A DNA stretch of 31,415 bases from an uncultured Allobaculum sp. (GCA_910579655.1 CAJTVE010000039.1:1-31415), one strand, 5' to 3'; shown: positions 15,029 to 23,960, counted from the first letter of the stretch. A program made the numbers and translations. The notes: generated by a model from the sequence alone, not told the origin.

Positions 15029-15919
15029 ATGTCGCAAAATGTACCAACTTCATCCGCAGATAAAAATGCGAAATTCAAACATCAGCTGTATCAATACACA
15101 TTGCTGATTATTGGAAGCTTACTATTCCCAATCGGGGTTACCTGCTTTATCGTCCCCTGGTCTTTGAATACCGGCGGCCTGATTGGTATTGCCCAGATCC
15201 TGTCCTACACACTGATTCAGGGTACAGCTTTATCTGGTGTATTTAACTTTCTGATGAATATTCCACTGTTCATCCTGGCCTGGAGAAAGCTTTCGAAAAA
15301 CTTTGTCTACAAGACACTTTTGTCTTTGATCATTCAGTCAACGCTGTTATCCGTTCTGCCGGTTCCTTCTGAACCAATTCTGCCAGATGTATTATCCAAC
15401 GTAATTTTCGGCGCCATTTTAGGCGGTGTGGGGATTGGTCTTTGCCTGCAGTCGGCTGGTTCGGCTGGCGGCCTGGATATCCTGGGCATGTATTTTTCGG
15501 TTACGAAACCTGGCTTCTCGGTTGGTAAACTTTCCTATGCGGTGAATGCCTTTGTTGAACTGGCAGCAGCCTTCATCTTTGGTCTTCCAAACGCTCTGTA
15601 TTCGACCATGTTCCTGGTTCTGGCTTATTTCATCTCCGATAAAGTCCACCTCCAGAATATCTGCATGTATGGTCTGATCATCACCAACGTTCCCGATGTC
15701 AAAGAACATCTGTTAACCGATCTGCACCGTGGCGTTACGGCATGGAACGGTTTTGGTGCCTTTACCGGAGATCACAAAGAAATTCTGCTTTGCGTCATGA
15801 ACCGTTACGAAGTCAAATCCGTTAAGAGAATCGTCCGGACTTACGATCCGAAAGCCTTCTTCATTCTTTGTGAAGGCAAGGCTGTTCTTGGCAACTACGA
15901 GCGTCGTCTGATGGAGTAA
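15029..15919 (+). CDS. YitT-family membrane protein with C-terminal DUF2179 domain
   Basis: This 296-residue protein opens with a hydrophilic tail (1-18) and then five or six membrane helices over about residues 19-205. It carries the family hallmarks VPWSLNTGGLIGIAQIL (46-62) and GSAGGLDILGMYFS (about 144-157). The soluble C-terminal part (about 210-296) is the DUF2179 domain, with VMNRYEVKSVKRIV as a typical strand-helix unit. The family is widespread in Bacillota; its substrate or role is not settled. The ribosome site (agaggtg) lies within the end of the rsmF-like gene, so the two are translationally coupled. A hairpin terminator follows at 16032-16066. Confidence 0.92.
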   Translation: MSQNVPTSSADKNAKFKHQLYQYTLLIIGSLLFPIGVTCFIVPWSLNTGGLIGIAQILSYTLIQGTALSGVFNFLMNIPLFILAWRKLSKNFVYKTLLSLIIQSTLLSVLPVPSEPILPDVLSNVIFGAILGGVGIGLCLQSAGSAGGLDILGMYFSVTKPGFSVGKLSYAVNAFVELAAAFIFGLPNALYSTMFLVLAYFISDKVHLQNICMYGLIITNVPDVKEHLLTDLHRGVTAWNGFGAFTGDHKEILLCVMNRYEVKSVKRIVRTYDPKAFFILCEGKAVLGNYERRLME

Positions 15920-16389
15920 TTTTCCCGCAGATTCCCGGCTTTTTCGATTCTTTGAAAACAGAAATCTGTTTTTGGAAATGAATCATTCCCATAACGAATT
16001 AACAAGCATTTTTGAAAATTTGATAAAAAAGAAAACGGCCTTCACCGATATGGCGAAGGCCGTTTTACAATGAGAGGAGATCTCACCCATTCTGTATGTT
16101 CATTTCCCGTATGCTCATTCCTTTTTCTGATCGATGAAAGCACTGTTCCTTTGTCAGGCGGGGCAGATTGAGCAATTTTGCGGGGAACGGACCAATGCAT
16201 TCTGAATGTCGGTTCCATGTGGAAAAGAAAACGGCCTGTCTGATTCAGATGTCCTGAGAGCAGAGTTGATGGATTCTTCATGGATCCTTCTGAAAAAGAC
16301 CGAATTCATGATCAAGTGAAAGCCAGACAGAAGATCAGACCCGATACAGAAGTGAGAGGTGAGCCTGAAATAAAAGGAGATCAACAATC
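15920..16389. other. Intergenic region between yitT and nagA
   Basis: Apart from the terminator at 16032-16066 I see no gene. The nagA promoter should be in the right half, but no clear boxes or cre site stand out. A strong ribosome site (aaaggag, about 16374-16380) precedes nagA. Confidence 0.4.
16032..16066 (+). terminator. Terminator after yitT
   Basis: AAAACGGCCTTC (16032-16043) pairs perfectly over 12 bases with GAAGGCCGTTTT (16055-16066). The T run is short on the plus strand and longer on the minus strand (ttttcttttttat), so it could work both ways. Confidence 0.85.
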
Positions 16390-17526
16390 ATGATTATTCA
16401 AAGTCAGCGAGTATGGGTAGTCGATACCTGGATGCCAGCTCAGATCGAAACCGATCAGGAAAAAATTAAAGCGGTATGGCCATATGGAACCAAGCCAGTT
16501 GATGAGGACTATGGAACTTTGCGTATCGTTCCTGGCTTTATTGATCAGCACACCCATGGCGCCTATGGCTGGGATACCAACGATGCCACTGAAGAAGGCC
16601 TGCGCAACTGGATGAAGAACATCGTCAAAGAAGGCGTTACCGGCATTTTGCCAACAACCATTACCCAGTCGGAAGAAGTTCTGACCAATGCTGTCCGCAA
16701 CGTAGCCAAAGTTGTCCGGGAAGGCTATGAAGGGGCTGAAATCCTCGGAATCCATTTTGAAGGCCCGTATCTTGACCAGGTCTATAAAGGCGCCCAGCCC
16801 GAGCAGTATTGTGTGAAACCAGATCTTGAGCAGTTCAAACGCTATTGGGAAGCTTCCGATCATCTGATTAAGCTGATCACCATGGCAACCGAACATGATG
16901 AAAACTATGAACTGACCCATTTCTGTGTCGACCATGGCATCGTGGTCAGCCAGGGACATTCCGGTGCGACTTACGAGCAGGCCCGCATGGGAGTGGCCAA
17001 TGGTGCGATGTCGATGACTCATGTTTATAATGGAATGACTAAATTCCATCATCGTGAGCCCGGACTTGTCGGTGCCGCTTTCCGTTTCCGTGACGTATAT
17101 GGCGAACTGATCTGCGATGGCAACCATTCGACCTATGAAGCCATTTATGACTTCTACCAGGCCAAAGGTCCAAACTTTGCCATTCTGGTAACGGATTCTT
17201 TGATGGTTAAATCTCTGCCGGTCGGAACCCGCGTTCTGTTTGGCGGTAATGAAATTGAACTGATGCCGGATGGATCCGCGCATCTGGTTGTGCTCAAGAG
17301 TCTGGCTGGCAGCACCCTCAAGGTCAATCAGGGCCTGAAAGTTCTCGAAGAAGCTGGGGTTCCATGGTTAAGTGCCATCAACTCCTGCACGATCAACCCG
17401 GCGACACTGCTTGGCGTCAATGACCGCAAGGGAAGCATTCAGGCAGGCAAAGATGCCGACCTGGTTGTGCTGGCCGATAACTACGATGTAGTCATGACCT
17501 ATACCAAAGGAAAGAAGGCATTCTGA
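16390..17526 (+). CDS. nagA: N-acetylglucosamine-6-phosphate deacetylase
   Basis: It removes acetate from GlcNAc-6-phosphate to give glucosamine-6-phosphate, the first committed step in use of GlcNAc from cell wall or host glycans. The 378-residue amidohydrolase has PGFIDQHTHG (48-57, H54 and H56), the metal-binding Glu124 in HFEGPYL, His190 in GHSGAT, His211 in MTHVYNGM, and catalytic Asp269 in VTDSLM. The NPATLLG and KGSIQAGKDADLVV C-terminal motifs are intact. A strong ribosome site lies nine bases before ATG. The downstream transaldolase-like gene starts three bases after the stop, so both are one transcription unit. No nagB or GlcNAc transporter is in the window. Confidence 0.95.
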   Translation: MIIQSQRVWVVDTWMPAQIETDQEKIKAVWPYGTKPVDEDYGTLRIVPGFIDQHTHGAYGWDTNDATEEGLRNWMKNIVKEGVTGILPTTITQSEEVLTNAVRNVAKVVREGYEGAEILGIHFEGPYLDQVYKGAQPEQYCVKPDLEQFKRYWEASDHLIKLITMATEHDENYELTHFCVDHGIVVSQGHSGATYEQARMGVANGAMSMTHVYNGMTKFHHREPGLVGAAFRFRDVYGELICDGNHSTYEAIYDFYQAKGPNFAILVTDSLMVKSLPVGTRVLFGGNEIELMPDGSAHLVVLKSLAGSTLKVNQGLKVLEEAGVPWLSAINSCTINPATLLGVNDRKGSIQAGKDADLVVLADNYDVVMTYTKGKKAF

Positions 17527-17528
17527 AT

Positions 17529-18188
17529 ATGAAATTTTATCTGCAGACGTTAAAACCTGATGAATTCATGCAGGTGAACCAGTGTGTTACACTCAGCGGG
17601 ATTTATACCGAACCCATCGACTTTACCCAGGATGAACTGGATGTGAATGCGACCCTTGCATCGCTTCAGGAAGTGATGAGCGAAGACCAGCTGATTTACC
17701 TGTTCGGTCTCAATGATACCTTCCGGCATCTGTTAGAAGAGGCCAAGCGTCTGCAGAGTGTATGCAGCCAGGCCCGCCTGATTGTCCCGGCCAATGAACA
17801 GGGCTTCATGGCCGTCAAAGCTTCTAAACGTATGGGGGTTCCGGTTGCGGTTGGCGCGATTTTCCAGAGTGAACAGGCGGCCATCGCTTTACAGGATCAG
17901 GCCCCGTTATTGTTTGTCAATCTGGAAAAGATTGGCCGTTATACTGACAGCATGCAGGTGCTCAAAGATATTCTGGCTCTGGTGGATGAGGACCAGAAAG
18001 AAAACGTAGTCGCTGTCTGCTCCAGCCTGGAACAGGTTCGTTTTGCGATGCGCGCCCAGGCAAAGGCGGTCTGTGCAAATTTTCGAGTTTACGCCCAGAT
18101 GATGTATGGCAGTGCCGTGCAGTCCGATCTGAGCATTGCCAGAGAAGAATGGCTTCTGACTTACGCCCGGCATGATGTTGTAGAGTAG
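17529..18188 (+). CDS. Transaldolase/fructose-6-phosphate-aldolase-like protein lacking key catalytic residues
   Basis: This 219-residue protein lines up end to end with the TalC/FSA family (about 220 residues). The N-terminus MKFYLQT corresponds to MELYLDT. The stretch around IVPANEQGFMAVKASKRMGV (85-104) corresponds to KVPVT-EGL-AIK-L--EGI. The 105-120 segment and the C-terminal helix also follow the family. Two residues central to chemistry differ: family Asp6 is Gln6, and the Schiff-base Lys85 is Ile85, at the same positions without gaps. So it should not be able to act as a class I aldolase. The fold call is mine, from memory, without a search. It starts three bases after nagA stops, suggesting a role tied to amino-sugar use or its control, possibly as a sugar-phosphate sensor (inference). 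Confidence 0.75.
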   Translation: MKFYLQTLKPDEFMQVNQCVTLSGIYTEPIDFTQDELDVNATLASLQEVMSEDQLIYLFGLNDTFRHLLEEAKRLQSVCSQARLIVPANEQGFMAVKASKRMGVPVAVGAIFQSEQAAIALQDQAPLLFVNLEKIGRYTDSMQVLKDILALVDEDQKENVVAVCSSLEQVRFAMRAQAKAVCANFRVYAQMMYGSAVQSDLSIAREEWLLTYARHDVVE

Positions 18189-18499
18189 ATCTAAAGAGCG
18201 GATTTTAACAGATGGATTTTGCAGGCAGATTGAATGGATCTGTCTTTGAAGCCGAAAATAGACCAGCGTTGCTTAAAAACAGACCATCAAAACCGATGAG
18301 TCAAAAACACTGGCGGGTTTTCTGAACAGGAAATCGCTCCATCTAAGAGATTTTGCCAAGACCGAAACCGGTGAGCTGTCTTTTGAAAGGAAGAATCTCC
18401 TGATTCTGCGCAGGATTAAATTCTGCTTAGATTTAAAATCTGCTTCACTTACCGGATTTCTGGCTGTTCGATACGGCTTTTAACGATATAAAACCACTC

Positions 18500-18540
18500 A
18501 AGCTCTCTTTTCGTCCTGTCAGGAAAAGAGAGCTTTTTAT
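18500..18540 (+). terminator. Terminator upstream of clpB
   Basis: AAGCTCTCTTTTC (18500-18512) pairs with GAAAAGAGAGCTT (18523-18535), 13 perfect pairs, followed by TTTAT. It lies about 310 bases after the transaldolase-like gene and could end the nagA transcript. Confidence 0.8.
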
Positions 18541-18574
18541 CTTGAATTGATGGCTTTTTATCTTGAATTGATGG
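18533..18574 (+). repeat. 21-bp tandem duplication in the terminator tail
   Basis: The unit cTTTTTATCTTGAATTGATg(g) occurs twice in direct succession (18533-18553 and 18554-18574), duplicating the T run of the terminator. Confidence 0.9.
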
Positions 18575-18645
18575 CTTTTGATCTTTGGACAGAGTCAGGT
18601 TTCACTGTTTTAGGCATCACGGAAAGACCTGTTGGGACAAGCGGC

Positions 18646-18651
18646 TATAAT
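18646..18651 (+). promoter_or_regulatory. Probable -10 box of clpB
   Basis: TATAAT lies 31 bases before ATG 18683. The expected -35 position (about 18623-18628) reads AAAGAC, a poor match, so an activator or an alternative element may be needed. Confidence 0.5.
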
Positions 18652-18682
18652 TTGAATGTTAGAAAGGCAAAGGAGGGAGAAT

Positions 18683-21256
18683 ATGGAATTTGAAAAGATG
18701 TCAGAGAATCTTCAAAAGATTTTGATGCAGGCTATGAATGATGCCAAGGCAAAACAACATGCCAGCGTTGATACCATTGATGTTCTTGAAGCGATTTTCA
18801 AAAGCGATGTTCTGAACGGACTGTTTGACCGCTTAAATGTCGATAAAAAGAAGGCACTAGAGATCATTCACGAAGAAGAGAAGAATATCGTTAAATCCAG
18901 CTCTGCCAACGTTAACTTAAGCAACGAAGTTCAGAAGTCGATTGAAAAAGCAGCGAAGTGGGCAGCAGAACATGAAGAAACTTACCTCAGTGTGGCTACA
19001 CTCTGGATTGCCCTCATGTTTAACAAGTCCTACATCTCCAGAAAACTGGTTCAGGTTTTCAATCTGAATGAGAAACAGTGCTACGATGCTGAACTCGAAC
19101 GCCGCGGAGGACGCAAAATGGATTCACCAAACGCAGAAGACAACCTTGAAGCTTTGAAGAAATATGGACGTGATCTGGTCGAAGAAGTCCGCGAAGGCAA
19201 AATTGACCCCATCATCGGTCGTGACGACGAAATTCGCCGCATGATGCAGATTCTGTCCAGAAAAACCAAAAACAACCCAGTTTTAATTGGTGAACCTGGT
19301 GTTGGTAAAACCGCTGTTGTTGAAGGTCTTGCATGGCGGATTTTCAAGGACGATGTCCCTGAATCATTAAAAGACAAAAAACTGATCGAACTCGATATGG
19401 GTTCTCTGATCGCCGGTGCCAAATACCGTGGTGAATTTGAGGAACGCTTAAAAGCAATCCTTGATGAAGTCAAGAATTCGCAGGGACAGATCATTCTGTT
19501 CATTGATGAAATTCACAACCTGGTTGGCGCAGGAAAAACAGAAGGTTCCATGGATGCCGCAAACCTGCTCAAGCCAATGCTTGCCCGTGGTGAACTGCAC
19601 ATGATTGGAGCCACAACCTTTAACGAATACCGCAAATATATTGAAAAAGATGCCGCTCTGGAACGTCGTTTCCAGCAGGTGCAGGTAAAAGAACCAAACG
19701 TTGAAGACACAATTTCGATTCTTCGCGGCCTGAAAGACCGCTTCGAATCCTATCATGGTGTCCATATCAACGACGATTCCCTGGTTGCAGCAGCCAGCCT
19801 GTCTGATCGCTACATTACAGATCGTTTCCTGCCAGATAAGGCCATCGACCTGGTTGATGAGGCGTGTGCAACTTTAAAAGTTGAAATGGAATCCATGCCT
19901 CAGGAACTCGATGAACTTCAGCGTAAGATTATGCTCCTGCAAATCGAGAAGACATCCTTAATGGATGAAGATGACAAGAAGACCATTGAACGCCGTAAAG
20001 AAATCGAAGAAGAAATGGGTCGTCTGCAAAGCAAACGCGATGAACTGTACTCCAAATGGGAAGACGAAAAACGTCTGATCGAACTGGCTAAAGAAGACAA
20101 GCAGGCGCTTGAAAAAGCAAAACTTGACCTCGAAACCGCTCAGAACGAAGCCCGCTATGAAGATGCCGCAAAACTGCGTTATGGAACCATTCCTGAACTC
20201 GAACGCCGTATTGCCCAACGGCAGGCGGATGAAGCCGGCGAAGACGCCCTGATTCAGGAAACGGTCAACGAAGAAATGATCGCCAAGATCATCTCCCGCT
20301 GGACTGGTGTGGAAGTCAGCCGCCTGGTTGAATCCGAACGCAAAAAATTGCTCAATCTCAAATCCGAAATGGAAAAACGGGTTGTTGGCCAGGATCATGC
20401 CATTGACCTGGTTGTCGATGCCATCCTGCGTTCCAAAGCACAGATTCAGGATGAAAACCGCCCAATTGGATCTTTCTTATTCTTAGGTCCTACCGGTGTT
20501 GGTAAAACTGAAGTCGCCAAGACTCTAGCCAAAGAACTCTTTGATGATGAGCGCCACATCGTACGAATCGATATGTCGGAATACATGGAGAAACATGCAG
20601 TGAGCCGTTTAATCGGAGCGCCTCCTGGATATGTTGGTTACGATGAAGGTGGACAGTTAACGGAAGCTGTAAGACGTAACCCATACTCCATCGTTCTGTT
20701 TGATGAAGTTGAAAAAGCGCATCCAGATGTATTCAACGTTCTGCTTCAGATCCTTGATGATGGCCGGATCACTGACTCCAAAGGGGTTACCGTAGATTTC
20801 AAGAACACGATCATCATCCTGACTTCCAACCTGGGTGCTCAGTACGCTTTTGAATATGCAAAAGAGCCTGAAATCCTGCACGAAAAATACATGGAAGAAG
20901 TTAAGAAGCACTTCCGTCCAGAATTTATCAACCGAATTGATGACATCGTTGTCTTCAACGCTCTGTCTGAAGATGCCTTCACGAAGATTGCCCGCAAATT
21001 TGTTGGCGAACTTGCCAATCGTCTGGCTGAAAAAGACATTACGCTCCATGTCAGCGACGCAGCTTATGACAAAATTGCTGAAAATGGTGTCGACCCTGTC
21101 TTCGGTGCCCGTCCAATGCGCCGGTATATCCAGCGTTATCTCGAGACCGACATTGCCCGTCGGATGATCGAAGAAGGCGTGATGTCCAATGCCTACATTG
21201 ATGTAGACATCAAAGACGGTCACTTCCACGTTGATATTCGTAAAAAAGAAGAGTAA
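18683..21256 (+). CDS. clpB: ClpB-type AAA+ disaggregase
   Basis: ClpB pulls proteins out of aggregates with DnaK help. Counting from ATG 18683 (857 residues, normal for the family): N domain about 1-145; AAA-1 with Walker A GEPGVGKT (203-210), pore loop KYRG (247-250), Walker B ILFIDE (271-276) and arginine fingers ERRF; a charged coiled-coil middle domain at about 405-525; AAA-2 with Walker A GPTGVGKT (602-609), pore loop GYVG (649-652) and Walker B VLFDE. The long middle domain and lack of a ClpP-binding loop in AAA-2 separate it from ClpC and ClpA. The start follows a perfect aaaggagg site; the open frame extends nine codons upstream but without a site. A -10 box is at 18646-18651. No CIRCE or clear CtsR operator is visible, so its heat regulation is not explained by what I see. 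Confidence 0.96.
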   Translation: MEFEKMSENLQKILMQAMNDAKAKQHASVDTIDVLEAIFKSDVLNGLFDRLNVDKKKALEIIHEEEKNIVKSSSANVNLSNEVQKSIEKAAKWAAEHEETYLSVATLWIALMFNKSYISRKLVQVFNLNEKQCYDAELERRGGRKMDSPNAEDNLEALKKYGRDLVEEVREGKIDPIIGRDDEIRRMMQILSRKTKNNPVLIGEPGVGKTAVVEGLAWRIFKDDVPESLKDKKLIELDMGSLIAGAKYRGEFEERLKAILDEVKNSQGQIILFIDEIHNLVGAGKTEGSMDAANLLKPMLARGELHMIGATTFNEYRKYIEKDAALERRFQQVQVKEPNVEDTISILRGLKDRFESYHGVHINDDSLVAAASLSDRYITDRFLPDKAIDLVDEACATLKVEMESMPQELDELQRKIMLLQIEKTSLMDEDDKKTIERRKEIEEEMGRLQSKRDELYSKWEDEKRLIELAKEDKQALEKAKLDLETAQNEARYEDAAKLRYGTIPELERRIAQRQADEAGEDALIQETVNEEMIAKIISRWTGVEVSRLVESERKKLLNLKSEMEKRVVGQDHAIDLVVDAILRSKAQIQDENRPIGSFLFLGPTGVGKTEVAKTLAKELFDDERHIVRIDMSEYMEKHAVSRLIGAPPGYVGYDEGGQLTEAVRRNPYSIVLFDEVEKAHPDVFNVLLQILDDGRITDSKGVTVDFKNTIIILTSNLGAQYAFEYAKEPEILHEKYMEEVKKHFRPEFINRIDDIVVFNALSEDAFTKIARKFVGELANRLAEKDITLHVSDAAYDKIAENGVDPVFGARPMRRYIQRYLETDIARRMIEEGVMSNAYIDVDIKDGHFHVDIRKKEE

Positions 21257-21272
21257 TACTGAATAAAACAAG

Positions 21273-21302
21273 AAGTCAGGGAAATCTCCCTGGCTTTTTT
21301 TG
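21273..21302 (+). terminator. Terminator of clpB
   Basis: AAGTCAGGGA (21273-21282) and TCCCTGGCTT (21287-21296) form a ten-pair stem with one G-T pair and a four-base loop, followed by T residues. It ends right before the sirtuin ribosome site, so sirtuin transcription is either attenuated read-through or starts nearby. Confidence 0.85.
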
Positions 21303-21314
21303 GAAGGTGAACAC

Positions 21315-22076
21315 ATGACACTTGCAGAAATTTTAAAAGATTCAAAACGCGTCGTCTTTTTTGGCGGCGCCGGCGTCTCAACGGAAAGCAACATTCCGGA
21401 TTTTCGTTCCGCAGATGGCCTGTATGGCGAAAAGAAAGAACGAAAATATCCATACCCGGCTGAAACCATGCTGTCGCACTCGTTCTATGTTTCGCACCCG
21501 AAAGAGTTCTTCAATTTCTACTTCAATGAAATGATCTATGAAGACGCCGTGCCAAACGATGCGCATAAAGCCCTGGCCGAACTGGAGAAAATGGGCAAAC
21601 TGACGGCTGTCATCACCCAGAATATTGATGGTTTGCATCAGAAAGCCGGATCGGTCAACGTTCTCGAACTTCATGGCTCTGTTCTTCGCAACTACTGCAC
21701 CCGCTGCCACAAGTTCTTCACTCTGGAAGAAACCATTGCCAACCGCAACAAAGATGGCATCCCTGTCGATCCGGATGATGGCAGCACCATCAAACCAGAT
21801 GTTGTTCTGTATGAAGAAGGTCTGGACCAGAACGTCCTCTATCAGGCGGTCAGGCAGATTGAAAGCGCCGACTGCATGATCGTTGGCGGCACCAGTCTGG
21901 TTGTGTATCCGGCAGCCGGTCTGCTCCAGTATTTCCATGGCAAATATCTGGTTTTAATCAACCGCGACTCGACCCCATATGATGGCCAGGCGGATCTTGT
22001 GATTCATGATTCTATTGGCAAAGTCTTAAAAGCTGCCGTGGAAGATCTGAAAGCCTCCGAAAAAAAGACGGATTGA
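21315..22076 (+). CDS. Sir2-family NAD-dependent protein deacylase with half a zinc site
   Basis: Sirtuins remove acyl groups from lysine using NAD. Counting from ATG 21315 (253 residues): NAD-binding GAGVSTESNIPDFR (18-31), TQNIDGLH (101-108), catalytic His120 in LELHGS, and GGTSLVVYPA (191-200) are all intact. The zinc ribbon normally has two CxxC pairs. The first is present (C128 and C131 in YCTRC). The second, expected between residues 150 and 158 just before IKPDVVLYEE, reads PVDPDDGST with no cysteine. The zinc site is thus incomplete, yet all catalytic residues remain. The ribosome site ggaaggtg is well placed before ATG 21315. It follows the clpB terminator and is convergent with the glucosidase genes. 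Bacterial sirtuins of this size usually deacetylate metabolic enzymes (family knowledge). Confidence 0.92.
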   Translation: MTLAEILKDSKRVVFFGGAGVSTESNIPDFRSADGLYGEKKERKYPYPAETMLSHSFYVSHPKEFFNFYFNEMIYEDAVPNDAHKALAELEKMGKLTAVITQNIDGLHQKAGSVNVLELHGSVLRNYCTRCHKFFTLEETIANRNKDGIPVDPDDGSTIKPDVVLYEEGLDQNVLYQAVRQIESADCMIVGGTSLVVYPAAGLLQYFHGKYLVLINRDSTPYDGQADLVIHDSIGKVLKAAVEDLKASEKKTD

Positions 22077-22197
22077 TCCTTCGTCAGGTAAATGTTCGAT
22101 TCGCATCGAAAACAGACCGAATTTTCGCAAATCGAAAGCAGCTGAATCGTAAAGACTGATTCTTTTAATTGTCCAAAGAGTCCAAAAGAATTCAGAC

Positions 22198-22234
22198 AAA
22201 AGACCCCAGAACTGAAGTGGTTCTGGGGTCTTTT
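22198..22234. terminator. Bidirectional terminator between the sirtuin gene and the glucosidase gene
   Basis: AAAAGACCCCAGAAC (22198-22212) pairs perfectly over 15 bases with GTTCTGGGGTCTTTT (22220-22234). T runs are available for both strands, fitting its place between convergent genes. Confidence 0.93.
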
Positions 22235-22308
22235 CTGTTTTGGAGAATGTTCGAGCGATTTTCGAGTGGTTGTCCAAAAAACACCACACGACAAGGAAAA
22301 GAGGCCTG

Positions 22309-23781
22309 TTAGTCGAGATCTTCGCCGTTGGATTCGATGACTTTCTTGTACCAGTAGAACGAGTCTTTCTTGCTGCGGGAGAAATCACCGGTTCCATCAT
22401 CGTGACGATCAACGTAGATGAAGCCATAGCGTTTTGCATACTGACCAGTTCCTGCAGAAACCAGGTCAATTGGGCCCCATGTCGTGTAGCCGATTAATGG
22501 CACGCCATCTTCGATGGCTTCGCTCATTGCCTGAATGTGGGGACGGAAGTAGTCAATTCGATACTGATCATGGATCGAACCATCTTCTTCCACAGTATCA
22601 AAGGCTCCAAGTCCATTTTCAACGACCATCAGCGGCGTATGCGGATAGCGGTCATGGAGTTTGTTGAGAGTATAGCGAAGTCCCTGCGGATCAATCTGCC
22701 AGCCCCAGTCTGAAGCTTCCAGATACGGATTCTTGATTCCATAATTCATATTGCCGGCAGTTTTCTGCGCATGGGGATTTGTGCTGACACAGTTGGTCTG
22801 ATAGTAGGAGAAAGTATACAGATCAACTGTGCCTTCTTTGAGGATGACTTTGTCTTCTTCCGTGATGAAGGAGAAATCAATGCCATGTTCTTTGAAGTAG
22901 CGAAAGGCATAACTTGGATATTCACCACGTACTTGAATATCCCCACAGAAACCATTATCCATTTCGTCTTTTTTCAGGCAGGCCATCACATCTTCAGGAT
23001 TGGGAGTCAGTGGATAAAGAGTGCCATGGGCAATCATGTTGCCAATCATGAAGTCCGGATTGATCTCATGACCGAGTTTGACTGTTAAAGCAGAAGCGAC
23101 AAATTGATTGTGCAAAGCTTCGAACATCCGCTGCTGGTCGTATTGAAGTTCAGGCAAAGGCAGAGGATGGGTGGAGTGGATGTCTTCTTCTTCCATGATC
23201 CCCAGACCATATAAAGCGCCTTGACCACCATGTAGTCCCCGGCAGGGAATGTTGATTTCGTTGAACGTCAGCCAGTATTTCACTTTGTCTTTATAGCGTT
23301 CAAAGACAGTTCTGGCATATTTGACGAACAGATCGATGGTCTTGCGATTGGAGAAACCACCGTATTTCGTCACGATATTCCATGGAATTTCATAGTGGCA
23401 AAGCGTAACGAGCGGGGTGATGCCGTATTTTGCGCATTCATCAAAAACAGCATCATAGAAAGCCAGGCCGGCTTCATTTGGTTCTTCATCATCCCCATTT
23501 GGGAAAATTCGTCCCCAGTTGATGGACAGACGGAAAACATTGAAGCCCATTTCGGCGAACAATGCGATGTCTTCTTTGTAATGATGATAGAAGTCGATGG
23601 CTTCATGCGATGGATAGAAGGCTGTGTCATCAATCACTGGCAGGAAGGTGCGGGGAGTATGGAGATCGCCACCAAGCAGCATGTCAGGGACAGAAAGCTT
23701 TTTGCCATCTTCGAGATAGCCGCCCTCGCACTGGTTGGCTGCAACGGCGCCGCCCCATAAAAAGTCTTTTGGAAAGCTCAT
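22309..23781 (-). CDS. GH1 6-phospho-beta-glucosidase, copy 1
   Basis: This 490-residue cytoplasmic glycoside hydrolase family 1 enzyme should split phosphorylated beta-glucosides (cellobiose-6-P, aryl-glucosides) taken up by a PTS. The acid/base is Glu175 in TFNEIN and the nucleophile is Glu388 in VVENG. The phosphate-binding S-K-Y pattern (S442, K450, Y452 in DLVSAGTGQYAKRYG) and SKKDSFYWYKKVI at the end mark the 6-phospho branch. The start has an aaggagga site eight bases away. It is a tandem copy of the upstream gene (23961-25433); differences cluster in residues 177-345, which includes part of the substrate pocket, so specificity may differ. Between the copies lies a terminator; no PTS gene is in the window. 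Confidence 0.94.
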   Translation of the reverse strand: MSFPKDFLWGGAVAANQCEGGYLEDGKKLSVPDMLLGGDLHTPRTFLPVIDDTAFYPSHEAIDFYHHYKEDIALFAEMGFNVFRLSINWGRIFPNGDDEEPNEAGLAFYDAVFDECAKYGITPLVTLCHYEIPWNIVTKYGGFSNRKTIDLFVKYARTVFERYKDKVKYWLTFNEINIPCRGLHGGQGALYGLGIMEEEDIHSTHPLPLPELQYDQQRMFEALHNQFVASALTVKLGHEINPDFMIGNMIAHGTLYPLTPNPEDVMACLKKDEMDNGFCGDIQVRGEYPSYAFRYFKEHGIDFSFITEEDKVILKEGTVDLYTFSYYQTNCVSTNPHAQKTAGNMNYGIKNPYLEASDWGWQIDPQGLRYTLNKLHDRYPHTPLMVVENGLGAFDTVEEDGSIHDQYRIDYFRPHIQAMSEAIEDGVPLIGYTTWGPIDLVSAGTGQYAKRYGFIYVDRHDDGTGDFSRSKKDSFYWYKKVIESNGEDLD

Positions 23782-23911
23782 GGAAAAATCCTCCTTGATA
23801 GTTTGGATACAGACAATGTCTGGGGGACAGACAGAGTCTGGAATACAGATTTGATTTGGATTGAAAGTCAGATCTGGCTGCTGATCGATTTTCAGGGGCT
23901 TTCAGCCCAAG

Positions 23912-23940
23912 AAAAAGCCGGCGATCAAAGGATTGCCGGC
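23912..23940 (-). terminator. Terminator between the two glucosidase genes
   Basis: On the minus strand GCCGGC (23935-23940) pairs with GCCGGC (23917-23922) around a partly paired loop, followed by TTTTTC. It follows copy 2 directly and would reduce read-through into copy 1. Confidence 0.75.
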
Positions 23941-23960
23941 AGTCAAATTGGATTTAAAAA

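Larger units (their letters stand above)
18189..18682. other. Region between the nagA unit and clpB
   Basis: No gene is seen. It contains a strong terminator at 18500-18540, a 21-bp tandem duplication next to it, and a TATAAT at 18646-18651 that is probably the clpB -10 box. I found no CIRCE element and no clear CtsR heptad pair. Confidence 0.5.
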
